A stretch of DNA of 64,000 nucleotides from Magnetococcales bacterium (GTDB lineage: Bacteria > Pseudomonadota > Magnetococcia > Magnetococcales > UBA8363), in contig PEAK01000004.1 in the NCBI GenBank assembly GCA_002753515.1, positions 1 through 64,000 on the forward strand. The letters run 5' to 3'. The number at the start of each line of letters is the position of its first letter. Within the stretch, counting starts at the first letter, position 1. The position numbers and the translations under genes are program-made. The notes beneath the pieces were generated by a model, which was not told where the DNA came from, searched no databases, and was given only the letters and a program-made list of their open reading frames with translations. This document shows positions 55,053 to 63,659 of this stretch, one piece after another.

Positions 55053-55496
55053 ATGGAAGCGAAGGTCGTTCACGTCATCATCGCCCTGCTCAAGGAGCAA
55101 CATGCGGAAATTGTTCTGGATATGGAACATTTGCAGGAAATGCTGAGGCATCCCGTATGTCTGGAGTGCGAGCAGAATGTGCGCAAGTTGATGAAAATCC
55201 TGGATCAACGGGTCATCCTGCATTTGGTCCAGGAGGATCAGTTGCTGTATCCGAAGCTGTTGCAGTCGGGGTATGCCCCCATCCAGGACATGGCACGGCG
55301 GTTCATCCAGGAAATGGGTGGGATGGCGGTGGAATTTTCTCGATACATGCAACAATGGCAGTCGGCAGATGAGTTGGTGACCCACTGGGAACAGTTTGTC
55401 GAACAAACACGTCAACTGGCGGACAGGTTGATCAGGCGCATTTCGCGTGAAGAAAATGAGCTGTTTCCTTTGATCGATTCCCTGGATAGGGAGTAA
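55053..55496 (+). CDS. Hemerythrin-like (HHE) domain protein with incomplete ligand set
   Basis: 147 residues, four-helix HHE type. Ligand-like EQHAEI, HLVQEDQLLYP and EENELFPLI are present. The fourth-helix HxxxE reads RISRE and the third helix lacks the expected His, so a standard diiron site may not form. It lies between moaC and moaA in the same direction, 69 nt after moaC and 34 nt before moaA. A redox, NO or iron-repair role for the Fe-S enzyme MoaA is inference. Confidence 0.75.
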   Translation: MEAKVVHVIIALLKEQHAEIVLDMEHLQEMLRHPVCLECEQNVRKLMKILDQRVILHLVQEDQLLYPKLLQSGYAPIQDMARRFIQEMGGMAVEFSRYMQQWQSADELVTHWEQFVEQTRQLADRLIRRISREENELFPLIDSLDRE

Positions 55497-55530
55497 AGGC
55501 GATGGGCTGGATAGTAGGAGGGGACCCAAC

Positions 55531-56529
55531 ATGGCCCTGATTGATTCCTTTGGGCGCAAAATCACCTATCTTCGCGTCTCGGTGACCGACCGATGCAATC
55601 TGAAGTGCTTCTATTGCCGTGTCGGGGATGACCGAATGGTGGTGGAAAGCCAGGAGTTGCTGACTTTTGAGGAATTGACACGCGTTATACGTATTTTCTC
55701 GGAGTTGGGGATAGAAAAGATTCGCATTACGGGCGGCGAGCCGCTGTTGCGAAAAAATGTGATGACGCTGATTCGTGATCTGGCCAAGTTGCCCGGAATA
55801 TCCGAGGTATCCCTGTCGACGAATGCTTTGCTCCTGGAACGGTTTGCCCATGATCTCGCCCATGCGGGCCTCAGGCGGGTTAATATTTCTCTGGACTCAC
55901 TGAAGCCGGAAACCTTTGCCAGGATCACCCGGGGTGGCCAGGTGGATGGGGTGTTGCGGGGGATCAAGGCTGCTGTGACTGCCGGATTGCATCCGGTCAA
56001 GGTGAATATGGTGGTGATGCGGGGGGTCAATGATGATGAAATTCCGGACATGGTGGCCTTTGCCAGGGATCATGGCCTGATATTGCGCTTCATTGAGACC
56101 ATGCCGATAGGGGAGGCGGGCTTGCAGGCGGATGTGAATCACATGCCGGCGGCGGAAATCCTGGCCAAGGTGCAGTCCAGTCTGGGGCGGGGTGAGGAAC
56201 TCGTTGCCGAATCGGGTGGGGTTGGCAATGGGCCGGCCAATTATTTCGGTCACCTGCCAAGTGGGACAGCTATTGGTATCATCTCGGCCAAATCGCGCAA
56301 TTTTTGTGCCTCGTGCAATCGGATGCGTATTTCGTCACGGGGAGCATTGGTATTCTGCCTTGGCAGTTCGGGGCAAACCGATCTGAAAGGCTCACTCAGA
56401 TCGGGGATCAGTGATGCGGAATTGAGGGCGTTAATCGTGCGATCCGTGCAGCTCAAGCCTTCCGGACACATGTTTCAGAATGAGGAACAGGAGGGCTTGG
56501 GGCATTGGATGTCACGGTTGGGGGGGTGA
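55531..56529 (+). CDS. moaA: GTP 3',8-cyclase
   Basis: 332-residue radical-SAM enzyme starting molybdopterin synthesis from GTP. The N-terminal cluster is DRCNLKCFYCRV, GGEPLLR is the SAM-binding motif, and the C-terminal cluster CASCNRMRIS...CL binds the second [4Fe-4S]. The C-terminal GG is kept (SRLGG). AGGAGGGG precedes the ATG by seven nt. Confidence 0.97.
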   Translation: MALIDSFGRKITYLRVSVTDRCNLKCFYCRVGDDRMVVESQELLTFEELTRVIRIFSELGIEKIRITGGEPLLRKNVMTLIRDLAKLPGISEVSLSTNALLLERFAHDLAHAGLRRVNISLDSLKPETFARITRGGQVDGVLRGIKAAVTAGLHPVKVNMVVMRGVNDDEIPDMVAFARDHGLILRFIETMPIGEAGLQADVNHMPAAEILAKVQSSLGRGEELVAESGGVGNGPANYFGHLPSGTAIGIISAKSRNFCASCNRMRISSRGALVFCLGSSGQTDLKGSLRSGISDAELRALIVRSVQLKPSGHMFQNEEQEGLGHWMSRLGG

Positions 56530-56551
56530 TTCCCGCTTTGTGACAGTTGTA

Positions 56552-57031
56552 TCATGGTTTGGGTTCCGTCTTGATATCCCCCTTTCCCGCTTCGGGTGGG
56601 ACGGGCTCGGTTTTGTCGACTTTATCGATTTTGTCAGGTTCCGGCTTGGCTTCGTCCGGTCGGGTCACCCCGGGTACCGGTACTCTGGGCTTGGGAACTT
56701 TGGCTTTGGATGTGTGGGATGGAATGGCCGTTGTCGGGCGCGACATGTAGCCTTCCTGAAGGGGTTTGAACTGCGCCAGGGGTACTCTGATCCAGGCGGC
56801 TTCATGGTTTCTGTCCTGGGTGAGGATCCACACGCGACCCAACTGGCTGTCCAGCATCAAGGTGGCCCCCCCTTCGGCACCCCGGACTTGGCCTTGGTAG
56901 ATCTGATAGCGACCAACGTTGGCAGGAGGTTCACTGTTTTCGACGACTGGTGGGGTGGCCAGGAGCTGGGAACAAAACCCCAACGTACAGAAAAAAGCCA
57001 CCAGACCCGGGCGGTGTTCGCGAAAACTCAT
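56552..57031 (-). CDS. Secreted Pro/Lys-rich protein of unknown function
   Basis: 159 residues from ATG 57031, chosen for AAAGGGGTC seven nt upstream; the track start is 11 codons earlier. Signal peptide (LVAFFCTLGFCSQLLA), a small beta-rich domain (YQIYQGQVRGAEGGATLMLDSQLGRVWILTQ) like those that read an enzyme-bound cofactor-free label sequence, and a C-terminal tail of Pro/Lys/Glu repeats (about residues 110-159) that is probably disordered. Not recognised. Confidence 0.65.
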   Translation of the reverse strand: MSFREHRPGLVAFFCTLGFCSQLLATPPVVENSEPPANVGRYQIYQGQVRGAEGGATLMLDSQLGRVWILTQDRNHEAAWIRVPLAQFKPLQEGYMSRPTTAIPSHTSKAKVPKPRVPVPGVTRPDEAKPEPDKIDKVDKTEPVPPEAGKGDIKTEPKP

Positions 57032-57202
57032 GATTCTAGACCCCTTTACGTAAACAGAATTCAATAGTGTTGATCTTTCCCACCCCCTTTGACATGGCCG
57101 ACGGAATGCGGCAACGTCTCTTCCTTAGGTTTCCTTCATTGAGACAGGGCAGGGGTAGCCACGACAAGCACCATCAATTTTTGCCATGGCTACCCCGGTT
57201 GG

Positions 57203-57943
57203 TCAACGGATATTGGGTATAATTTCCACCCGACGATTTTTTGCTCGTCCGTCACGGGTGTTATTGCTGGCCACCGGACTTTCGGCACCCATGCTGGTTG
57301 TGGTGAGACGGCTCTTGGCAATACCGTTCATGATGAGATAGTTCATGACGGCTTTGGCTCGTCTTTCCGCAAGCTTGTTGTTCAATCGTTTGCGGCCTGA
57401 ATTGTCGGTGAACCCTTGGATGGCCACGGAAACGTGGGGATTATCCTTGAGAACGAGCAACAATTCCTTGAGAACCCTTTGCGAGCTGCGGTTCAGTTTG
57501 GAACTGCGGGAGCCGAAATGGACCGCCGGCAAGGTCCAGCAACCGTGGACATCCACTTTGGCGCCAACGGGGGTGTTGGGGCAGCGATCACCATTTTCGG
57601 GAATACCATCACGATCGTTGTCGATATTCAACGGGCAACCGCGGATGTCAACCGGGACCCCAATGGGGGTATTCGGGCATTCATCGACGCTGTTGGGCAC
57701 CCCATCGCCGTCGTTGTCGGGTTCAACGAATTTCAGGGGGCGTTCCGGTTTGTCGACGGTGGTTGGGGCGCAAAAAAAGCATTGTGTGCCCACCGTGGCC
57801 AGAGGGGTATCCCCGGATTGGGGGTGCCATTGCTGGAAGCCTTTATACGCCCAATCATCCTGGGTGGACATGGGTGCGCAGGCGGTAAGGGTCAGGGCCA
57901 GCGATCCCCATGTCGCGATGGCCAGTAGTTTGTTTTTTCGCAC
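57203..57943 (-). CDS. OmpA-family lipoprotein with thrombospondin type 3 repeats
   Basis: 246 residues. The lipobox LTAC makes Cys22 the lipidated residue. Two calcium-binding TSP3 repeats follow (DNDGDGVPNSVDECPNTPIG, DNDRDGIPENGDRCPNTPVG), then an OmpA C-terminal domain (IQGFTDNSGRKRLNNKLAERRAKAV) that binds peptidoglycan. It anchors outer membrane to wall. An inverted repeat GGGGTAGCC/GGCTACCCC (57152-57196) lies past its end but has no T run. Confidence 0.92.
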   Translation of the reverse strand: MRKNKLLAIATWGSLALTLTACAPMSTQDDWAYKGFQQWHPQSGDTPLATVGTQCFFCAPTTVDKPERPLKFVEPDNDGDGVPNSVDECPNTPIGVPVDIRGCPLNIDNDRDGIPENGDRCPNTPVGAKVDVHGCWTLPAVHFGSRSSKLNRSSQRVLKELLLVLKDNPHVSVAIQGFTDNSGRKRLNNKLAERRAKAVMNYLIMNGIAKSRLTTTSMGAESPVASNNTRDGRAKNRRVEIIPNIR

Positions 57944-57991
57944 AGGTGGTAACTCCTTGTTGCAATGGTGTTGATAATTCTAACTGATTGC

Positions 57992-58141
57992 TAAACCGCA
58001 GCCATCTTGGAATGTGTAGTTATTGTCATCCCCGCGAAAGCGGGGATCCAGAGGGCATTTCTACTTCCCCTGACTTTCTGGATTCCCGCTTTCGCGGGAA
58101 TGACACTGGAAAGCTATGTTTCCCGTGTTGGTTGTGGTTTA
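57992..58141 (+). repeat. 150-bp palindromic MITE-like repeat, copy 3
   Basis: TAAACCGCAGCCATCTTGG to GGTTGTGGTTTA, same orientation as copy 2 and with the same inner hairpin sequences. Lies between the divergent/convergent OmpA lipoprotein and TerC genes, 45 nt past the TerC stop. Confidence 0.88.
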
Positions 58142-58185
58142 GGTCGCCTTTCTGGAGGATCCCATGAGCTGATTTTGAGAGGGGA

Positions 58186-58818
58186 TCACACCAAGTTGAG
58201 GTTGGGGGCTATCTGGAGATAACCTCGCCAAGTCATGTCCATGGCCACATAGAGGATAATGGCGAGTCCAATCCAGGCGATCCAAGGTTTTTTCTGGATC
58301 AGTTGTGCGATGTAATTGGCGGCAAAGGCCATCATGACAACGGCGAGGACAAGGCCTGCAACCAGGATCCCGGGGTGATCCTTGGCGGCTCCGGCCACTG
58401 CGAGGACGTTGTCCAGGGACATGGAGAGATCGGCCAAAGCGACTTGCCATACCGCTGAAGCGACCGATTTTTTTATCGATGTATCGCCCTGGAGTTTTTG
58501 GTCGTTGTCGGAATTATTCTGGCTATGGGTTCGCAGGTCACGAAACATTTGCCAAGCCACATAAAGCAGAAGCAGGCCACCGGCCAATTTCAGCCCAACG
58601 ATCTGGAGCAATTGCAGGGTGATCAGGGCGAACAGAACGCGTAGCAGAATGGCTGCTCCGGTGCCCAGAACAATGACCTGGCGTCGGTTCTCCGGGGGAA
58701 CCGATGCCGCTGCCATACCGACAACGATGGCGTTATCCCCTGCCAGTACCAGGTCGATAAAGACGATTTGCACGAAAGCGGTCAACTGTACGAGCCATTC
58801 CGTTTCCACGAGGGTCAT
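58186..58818 (-). CDS. TerC-family integral membrane protein
   Basis: 210 residues, about six to seven membrane helices. FIDLVLAGDNAIVVGMAA and ADLSMSLDNVLAVAGAA carry the paired acidic residues typical of TerC/YjbE/Alx, linked to Mn or other metal export during secretion of metalloproteins. A charged loop (THSQNNSDNDQKLQG) splits the two halves. CGGAGA seven nt upstream supports the start. No recognisable yybP-ykoY riboswitch precedes it. Confidence 0.9.
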   Translation of the reverse strand: MTLVETEWLVQLTAFVQIVFIDLVLAGDNAIVVGMAAASVPPENRRQVIVLGTGAAILLRVLFALITLQLLQIVGLKLAGGLLLLYVAWQMFRDLRTHSQNNSDNDQKLQGDTSIKKSVASAVWQVALADLSMSLDNVLAVAGAAKDHPGILVAGLVLAVVMMAFAANYIAQLIQKKPWIAWIGLAIILYVAMDMTWRGYLQIAPNLNLV

Positions 58819-59073
58819 GCACGATCTCCGGTTACCAGCAAGGTCAGGCTACGTTACGAACCAGACACGTTTGTATGATCTGGGAGCAAAGGACCATTGG
58901 TTAAATCAAGTCGCATGTTGAAAGTTACCCTGCAACGGAGGGCCATGCCTTTCAGTCAGGGTGCAACTTACCTTAATTTGCCTTACAATCACAAGTTGAT
59001 ATTTTGTATCGTGCCTTCATCAAGTATCGGAGCCTCTGGTGGGGCGAGGCTGACAGCGTTTATTTTTTTATCT
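58819..59073. other. Region upstream of terC, no element recognised
   Basis: About 255 nt. I looked for a manganese riboswitch, which often precedes terC-type genes, but the conserved core is not there. GCCTGACCTTGC near 58840 on the minus strand is only a weak resemblance. Confidence 0.35.
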
Positions 59074-59224
59074 TAAACCGCAACCAGCGCGGGATACGTA
59101 GTTTTCTAGCGTCATCCCCGCGAAAGCGGGGATCCAGGGAGTCTACACACCTTTCCCTGACTTTCTGGATCCCCGTTTTTGCGGGGATGACAAGAACTGC
59201 GCATCCCAAGATAGCTGCGGTTTA
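59074..59224 (-). repeat. 150-bp palindromic MITE-like repeat, copy 4
   Basis: Starts TAAACCGCAACCAGCGCGGG, ends GATAGCTGCGGTTTA, orientation as copy 1. Inner GTCATCCCCGCGAAAGCGGGGATCC and GGATCCCCGTTTTTGCGGGGATGAC. One base longer than the others. Ends 31 nt before the AAC(3)-like start. Confidence 0.87.
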
Positions 59225-59255
59225 ATGCATTGCTATTGCGGGAGGGACCAGAGGG

Positions 59256-60116
59256 GTGCTGACCAGATTGAAACACCAACTCAAGTTGCGCCATGGACAG
59301 GTACGTTTGGCGCTGATACGCCGCTTCCAAGGGTTTGATGTGCCGGAGTTGCAGCGTTTTTTGCAACGCATGGGGGAGGGGCGTGGGCGGGTGGTGATGG
59401 TTCACTGTTCGTGGGATGGCTTTACCGGGTTCACGGGAACGCCACGTGACCTGATCGATGTCTTGCAGCATTGGGTTGGGGATGGCGGGACCCTCTTGAT
59501 GCCCACCTTGCCTTTTACGGGGTTGGCACGGGATTGGGCCGAAAGTGGTCAGGTGTTTGATGTACGGCGGACGCCCAGTCAAACCGGGGTGGTGTCGGAA
59601 ATGTTCCGCCGCAGCCGTGGGGTGGTTCGGAGTGTTCATCCCACCCATTCCGTTGCGGCTTGGGGGGCCTTGGCGGCGGAAATGATACGGGATCATCAGG
59701 GCTGCCGTACGCCATGCGGTCAGGGGTCACCGTATGCCAAAATGTTGGAACACGACGGTTTGAATTTGTTATTGGGCGTGGATATCCGTGCCCTGACATT
59801 CTTTCATGCCGTTGAGGAGATGATTCGACCTTGGCTCCCTTTTGACCCGTTCACCCGGGAGACATGGGATTTGCAGAGCCGTGATGTTGCGGGACAAAGC
59901 TGGACAACGACAACGCATCTGTTTGACCCCAATTGGTCACGGCGACGGGATTTGCGCCTGATCATTCCCGATTTACAGGCGCGTGGCCACTACCACAGAC
60001 ACACCCTGCACCGACTGGAAGCCGTCTTGTTAGGGTGCCGTGATGTGCTGCAAACCTTGGAGGAACTGGCACGTCAGGGTCGTACCTGCTACCGGGATAC
60101 ACCGGATCACGTTTGA
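59256..60116 (+). CDS. AAC(3)-like acetyltransferase family protein
   Basis: 286 residues from GTG 59256 (GGAGG upstream). VVMVHCSWDGF, GTLLMPTLPFTG, SQTGVVSEMFRRSRGVVRSVHPTHSVAAWG and CGQGSPYAKMLEHDGLNLLLGVD match the antibiotic N-acetyltransferase (AAC(3)) fold that uses acetyl-CoA; many chromosomal members act on sugars or unknown amines rather than aminoglycosides. The stop overlaps the end of the opposing MCP gene by ten bases. Confidence 0.85.
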   Translation: MLTRLKHQLKLRHGQVRLALIRRFQGFDVPELQRFLQRMGEGRGRVVMVHCSWDGFTGFTGTPRDLIDVLQHWVGDGGTLLMPTLPFTGLARDWAESGQVFDVRRTPSQTGVVSEMFRRSRGVVRSVHPTHSVAAWGALAAEMIRDHQGCRTPCGQGSPYAKMLEHDGLNLLLGVDIRALTFFHAVEEMIRPWLPFDPFTRETWDLQSRDVAGQSWTTTTHLFDPNWSRRRDLRLIIPDLQARGHYHRHTLHRLEAVLLGCRDVLQTLEELARQGRTCYRDTPDHV

Positions 60117-62908
60117 CCGCGTTGCTTGACATGGTCAACGTACAGCATGTCGGTGTGCATGATATGTCCCACCAGCCAGTCTTTGGCCAACGCCAGCAGA
60201 TCCATGACTACGGTGAACTCTCCATGGGTATACCGGTTTGACAGTTCCTTCAGTTTATTCACGAGGAGAACGTGTTTTTCCCCATGATTTTTCAGATCGG
60301 GGTAGCCGTGATCGCGAAGCATGGCGATCTCCCGAGTGAAATGCGTTTCGGCGTAGGTGACAAATCCGTCAATGATGGCCCCAACCTTGGTTGACCCCTC
60401 TTCATCCTTCATGGCCTGGTGGAGATCGTTGACCATATCGACCAATTTGCGATGATCATCATCGACGAACCGGACGCTTGTTTCCAGCTCGTGGCTCCAG
60501 GGGAAAAAGGTGCGGCGGTTGTCATTGCTGGCAAAGTTGGCCAAATATATTTTATTCAGGAGAGTGAATATTTCTTTCCTGCTTGCCAGGAATTGTTGCA
60601 ACTTTTGATCTGCCGCATCGCGTCCTTCCCAACCTTGCTCAGCCATGATGGTAATGGCTTGCCGGGCATGTTCATGCAGTTTGTTGAGGAGGTTTTTGAC
60701 CTCTTCAACCAAGTGCTTGGGCTGAAAATCCTGGGCTTGCGGGGTTTTGAGCCACTGACCCAGGGGTGTTTCCGATGTTTCCGTGAGGGCTTTCAGATCT
60801 GGCGGCGTTCTCCCCTGGATGATTTGCTCCAGCAAGGCCTGGGTTACCAGGAAATCGCCCTTGATCTGCCGCATGGGAAACAGCGGTGCCCCGGTATTCA
60901 TTTCCATATGAGAAGCGAAGAGGGCACCTGTCATGTCTTGCAGCACCGCACCCATACGTTGAAACTGCATGGCGGATCCCAAGGCTTGATGCGATATTTT
61001 GGTTGCTTCCTGCATTTTTTCCTGGACGGTTTTTGAAGCGGCCTCGGTGGCTTCGGCAGAGCTGCGAATGGCTTTGGACATTTCTTCTGCGGCGGAACTT
61101 TCCCGGGCGACCGATTCGGCACCCGATGCGACTTCCGAAGCGGTGCGGGCTACTTCCGCAGTACCCAAAGCGGCTTCCTGGGCGGACCGGGCAACTTCCT
61201 GGGCAGCAAAATTGAGTTCGCTGGCATTTTGCGTGACCGATGCGGCACTTTGTGCCACGGTGTTGATGGCATCGGAAATGGTATGAACGGTGCGGTTTTG
61301 TTGTTCAACCGACAGGGTGATTTCCACGTTGGATTGGTTGATACGCGAAATAGCCTTGCCGATCTCGCTGTTGGCGAAGGCGGCCTCGCGGGTGTTGGCC
61401 TGGATGCCATGAATCTTGTCGGAGATCATGTGGGTTGCCTGGGCGGTTTGCCGTGCCAGTTCCTTGACCTCATTGGCAACCACGGCAAATCCTTTTCCGG
61501 ACTCACCCGCCCCGGCGGCTTCGATGGAAGCGTTGAGGGCCAGCATGTTGGTTTGTTCGGCAATATTGTTAATGACTTCAACCACCTGGCCGATTTCCTT
61601 GGCCGATTGTGACAATCTTTCCATGATGGATTGTGTTTGTTCGGCCAATTCTTTGGCTTTGCCCGATTCCAGGCTGGCCCCCTCGCACAGGTCGCTGACG
61701 CCTCCCAGGGCTTTAGACATGTCGTGGATGGAGGCGGCGACATCCTGAACCGATTGGTCGACCAGGCTGAGGCTTTGGTTGACGCCGGCCAAATTGGCGG
61801 TGATTTGTTCCGCCGCCGCCGCCATGGTGGAAATATTGGCGCTGGCTTCTTCGGCACCCGAGGCGATGGTCGATACGTTGCCGGACACCTGATAAGCGGC
61901 ACCGGAAACGGCCTGAATATTGCCGCTGATCAGACCGATCTTTTCGGTGATGGAGATGATTTCCCGGGTCAGGAGTTCGTTGTGTTGCGACACTTCTTGA
62001 CCAATTTGGCTGGACGTGTTGGCATCCGATACAACCAAATTGCGAATTTTGACCAGCTCCCCGGCGCAAGCGCTGATGCTGCCGGAGTGCAAGGCGATGA
62101 CCTGCATGACCTCGTTCAAGCTGTCGGCCAGATCGTTGATGGCCCGTCCAATGCCCTCTTCGGATCGTCCTTTGGCGGTGTGGACCCGGACGGTCATGTT
62201 GCCGGCGGCCAGGCTGGTGACGGAATCAAGGAGCGGAACGATTTCGGCACCCAATTGTTTGAGGATGCTCCGGGCGATCATGGTTGATGTCGACAACAGA
62301 ATGATCGCGACAACCAGGAGGTCTTCCAAAAGGAAGATGAGGTTGGAAAAAAAGCTGGCATCCACGTCATCGACATAAATGCCGCTGCCGATGATCCACT
62401 GCCAAGGGGTGAAACCCTTCACGAAGGTCACCTTGGGGACCGGTTTGGCGGCACCCGGTTTGGGCCACATGTAATGGACGAATCCCGCACCTTGTTGCCG
62501 GACAATGTCCACCATGGCCACGAAAAGCTTGTTGCCCGTTGGATCGGCAAAGTTGGCCAGGCTGGTCCCATTCATCTCGGGTTTGAAGGGATGCATGACC
62601 ATTGTTGGGGTGAAATCGTTGATCCAGAAATAATCTTCGTGGCCGTAGCGCAGGCTTTTGATTTGTTCCATGGCCTGAGCCTGGGCCGCTTCCTGAGTCA
62701 TGGCACCAGCGCGTTGACGTTCATGGTAATAGGTTATGATGCCGAAAGCGGTTTCCACGACATTTTGGACTTCATGCTTCCGGTCATCCATCATTTCCGT
62801 TTTCATGGAATATACGGGAATGATCCCGGAGACCACGACCGCGAGAGCGGCGATGGAAATCAATAAAATGACCCGGTTTCTCAGGCTTATTTTGTACAAA
62901 AAACGCAT
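60107..62908 (-). CDS. Methyl-accepting chemotaxis protein with Cache sensor and C-terminal hemerythrin domain
   Basis: 933 residues. TM1 (about 10-30), a single-Cache sensor (about 35-185; GHEDYFWINDFTPTMVMHPF), TM2 (about 190-212), HAMP, and a long coiled signalling domain with the tip [37 protein letters not shown]. Then comes a helical region resembling CZB but lacking its Cys and some His (SETPLGQWLK, LHEHARQA). A complete hemerythrin follows (about 780-925) with WSHE, DDDH, HFTREIAML, NHGEKH and HIMHTD ligands. The receptor could report both a periplasmic ligand and cytoplasmic O2 or NO. Confidence 0.95.
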   Translation of the reverse strand: MRFLYKISLRNRVILLISIAALAVVVSGIIPVYSMKTEMMDDRKHEVQNVVETAFGIITYYHERQRAGAMTQEAAQAQAMEQIKSLRYGHEDYFWINDFTPTMVMHPFKPEMNGTSLANFADPTGNKLFVAMVDIVRQQGAGFVHYMWPKPGAAKPVPKVTFVKGFTPWQWIIGSGIYVDDVDASFFSNLIFLLEDLLVVAIILLSTSTMIARSILKQLGAEIVPLLDSVTSLAAGNMTVRVHTAKGRSEEGIGRAINDLADSLNEVMQVIALHSGSISACAGELVKIRNLVVSDANTSSQIGQEVSQHNELLTREIISITEKIGLISGNIQAVSGAAYQVSGNVSTIASGAEEASANISTMAAAAEQITANLAGVNQSLSLVDQSVQDVAASIHDMSKALGGVSDLCEGASLESGKAKELAEQTQSIMERLSQSAKEIGQVVEVINNIAEQTNMLALNASIEAAGAGESGKGFAVVANEVKELARQTAQATHMISDKIHGIQANTREAAFANSEIGKAISRINQSNVEITLSVEQQNRTVHTISDAINTVAQSAASVTQNASELNFAAQEVARSAQEAALGTAEVARTASEVASGAESVARESSAAEEMSKAIRSSAEATEAASKTVQEKMQEATKISHQALGSAMQFQRMGAVLQDMTGALFASHMEMNTGAPLFPMRQIKGDFLVTQALLEQIIQGRTPPDLKALTETSETPLGQWLKTPQAQDFQPKHLVEEVKNLLNKLHEHARQAITIMAEQGWEGRDAADQKLQQFLASRKEIFTLLNKIYLANFASNDNRRTFFPWSHELETSVRFVDDDHRKLVDMVNDLHQAMKDEEGSTKVGAIIDGFVTYAETHFTREIAMLRDHGYPDLKNHGEKHVLLVNKLKELSNRYTHGEFTVVMDLLALAKDWLVGHIMHTDMLYVDHVKQRGQT

Positions 62909-63002
62909 AATGAAACCCTTGATAGTGTGTCATTGACCATGAAGGTGGGGTACATCCCTGAGACCATGCAGCATCCCGGTGCCACGGGGGTGTCGTTCGG
63001 GA

Positions 63003-63476
63003 CTACTGGGCATCTGCGGAATCCTTGGCGACCTGCATGATTTCGGCGTTGGAGTCACGGATTTTATCGATACTTTGGGTGATTTCCTGGGCGGTATTGG
63101 AGGCTTCGGCGGTATTTTTCTGGATTTCACCCATTTTTTGGGAGATCAGGTTGGTCGCCTCGGCGGTTTGCCGGGCCAAGTCTTTGACTTCGTTGGCGAC
63201 GACCGCGAATCCCTTGCCGGCTTCCCCGGCCCCTGCGGCTTCGATGGCGGCGTTCAGGGCCAGCATGTTGGTTTGGCCGGCAATGTTTTTAATCATTTTG
63301 ACGGCTTGTCCGATCTCCTGGGCCGAAGCCGCCAATTTTTCGATGACCTGGGCATTCTTCCGAGAAAAGGCTTTGGCGTGTTCCAGTTCAGCGCTGGCCT
63401 CATTGACCTTGCTCACGAGTTCCTCAATGAGCAGTTGTGCCTCATCGACAGATTTGACTTGGGGTATTTTATACAT
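63003..63476 (-). CDS. Very short soluble MCP signalling-domain protein
   Basis: 157 residues from ATG 63476 ([14 protein letters not shown]); the track start adds 45 unlikely residues. No membrane segment or sensor. It consists of a coiled coil and the highly conserved tip ([41 protein letters not shown]) ending soon after. It is 94 nt upstream of the large MCP on the same strand and nearly identical at the tip. It may act as a decoy, scaffold or partner in mixed arrays. Confidence 0.82.
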   Translation of the reverse strand: MYKIPQVKSVDEAQLLIEELVSKVNEASAELEHAKAFSRKNAQVIEKLAASAQEIGQAVKMIKNIAGQTNMLALNAAIEAAGAGEAGKGFAVVANEVKDLARQTAEATNLISQKMGEIQKNTAEASNTAQEITQSIDKIRDSNAEIMQVAKDSADAQ

Positions 63477-63659
63477 GAGCGTGTACCTGTTCGAGGGTAT
63501 GGTCTGGTATCCTGGTGCGCCGAACAGAGGACCAGCGATACGAAACGGATTTGAATTTTGATTGATGCAACGAATCTTACATCTATACCAGCATCTTCCA
63601 TAATAGTACACGGGGATTGGGGAAAAGGGGAGGTTTTATGCGACGATCAGGACACAGTT

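Noticed and set aside
58819-59073. yybP-ykoY manganese riboswitch before terC
   Set aside because: Family context suggested it, but the conserved GGGGAGUA core is missing and only GCCTGACCTTGC is vaguely similar.
29841-59224. GTCATCCCCGCGAAAGCGGGGATCC repeats as a CRISPR array
   Set aside because: The copies are dispersed singly, palindromic and embedded in a 150-bp unit; there are no regular spacers and no cas genes.
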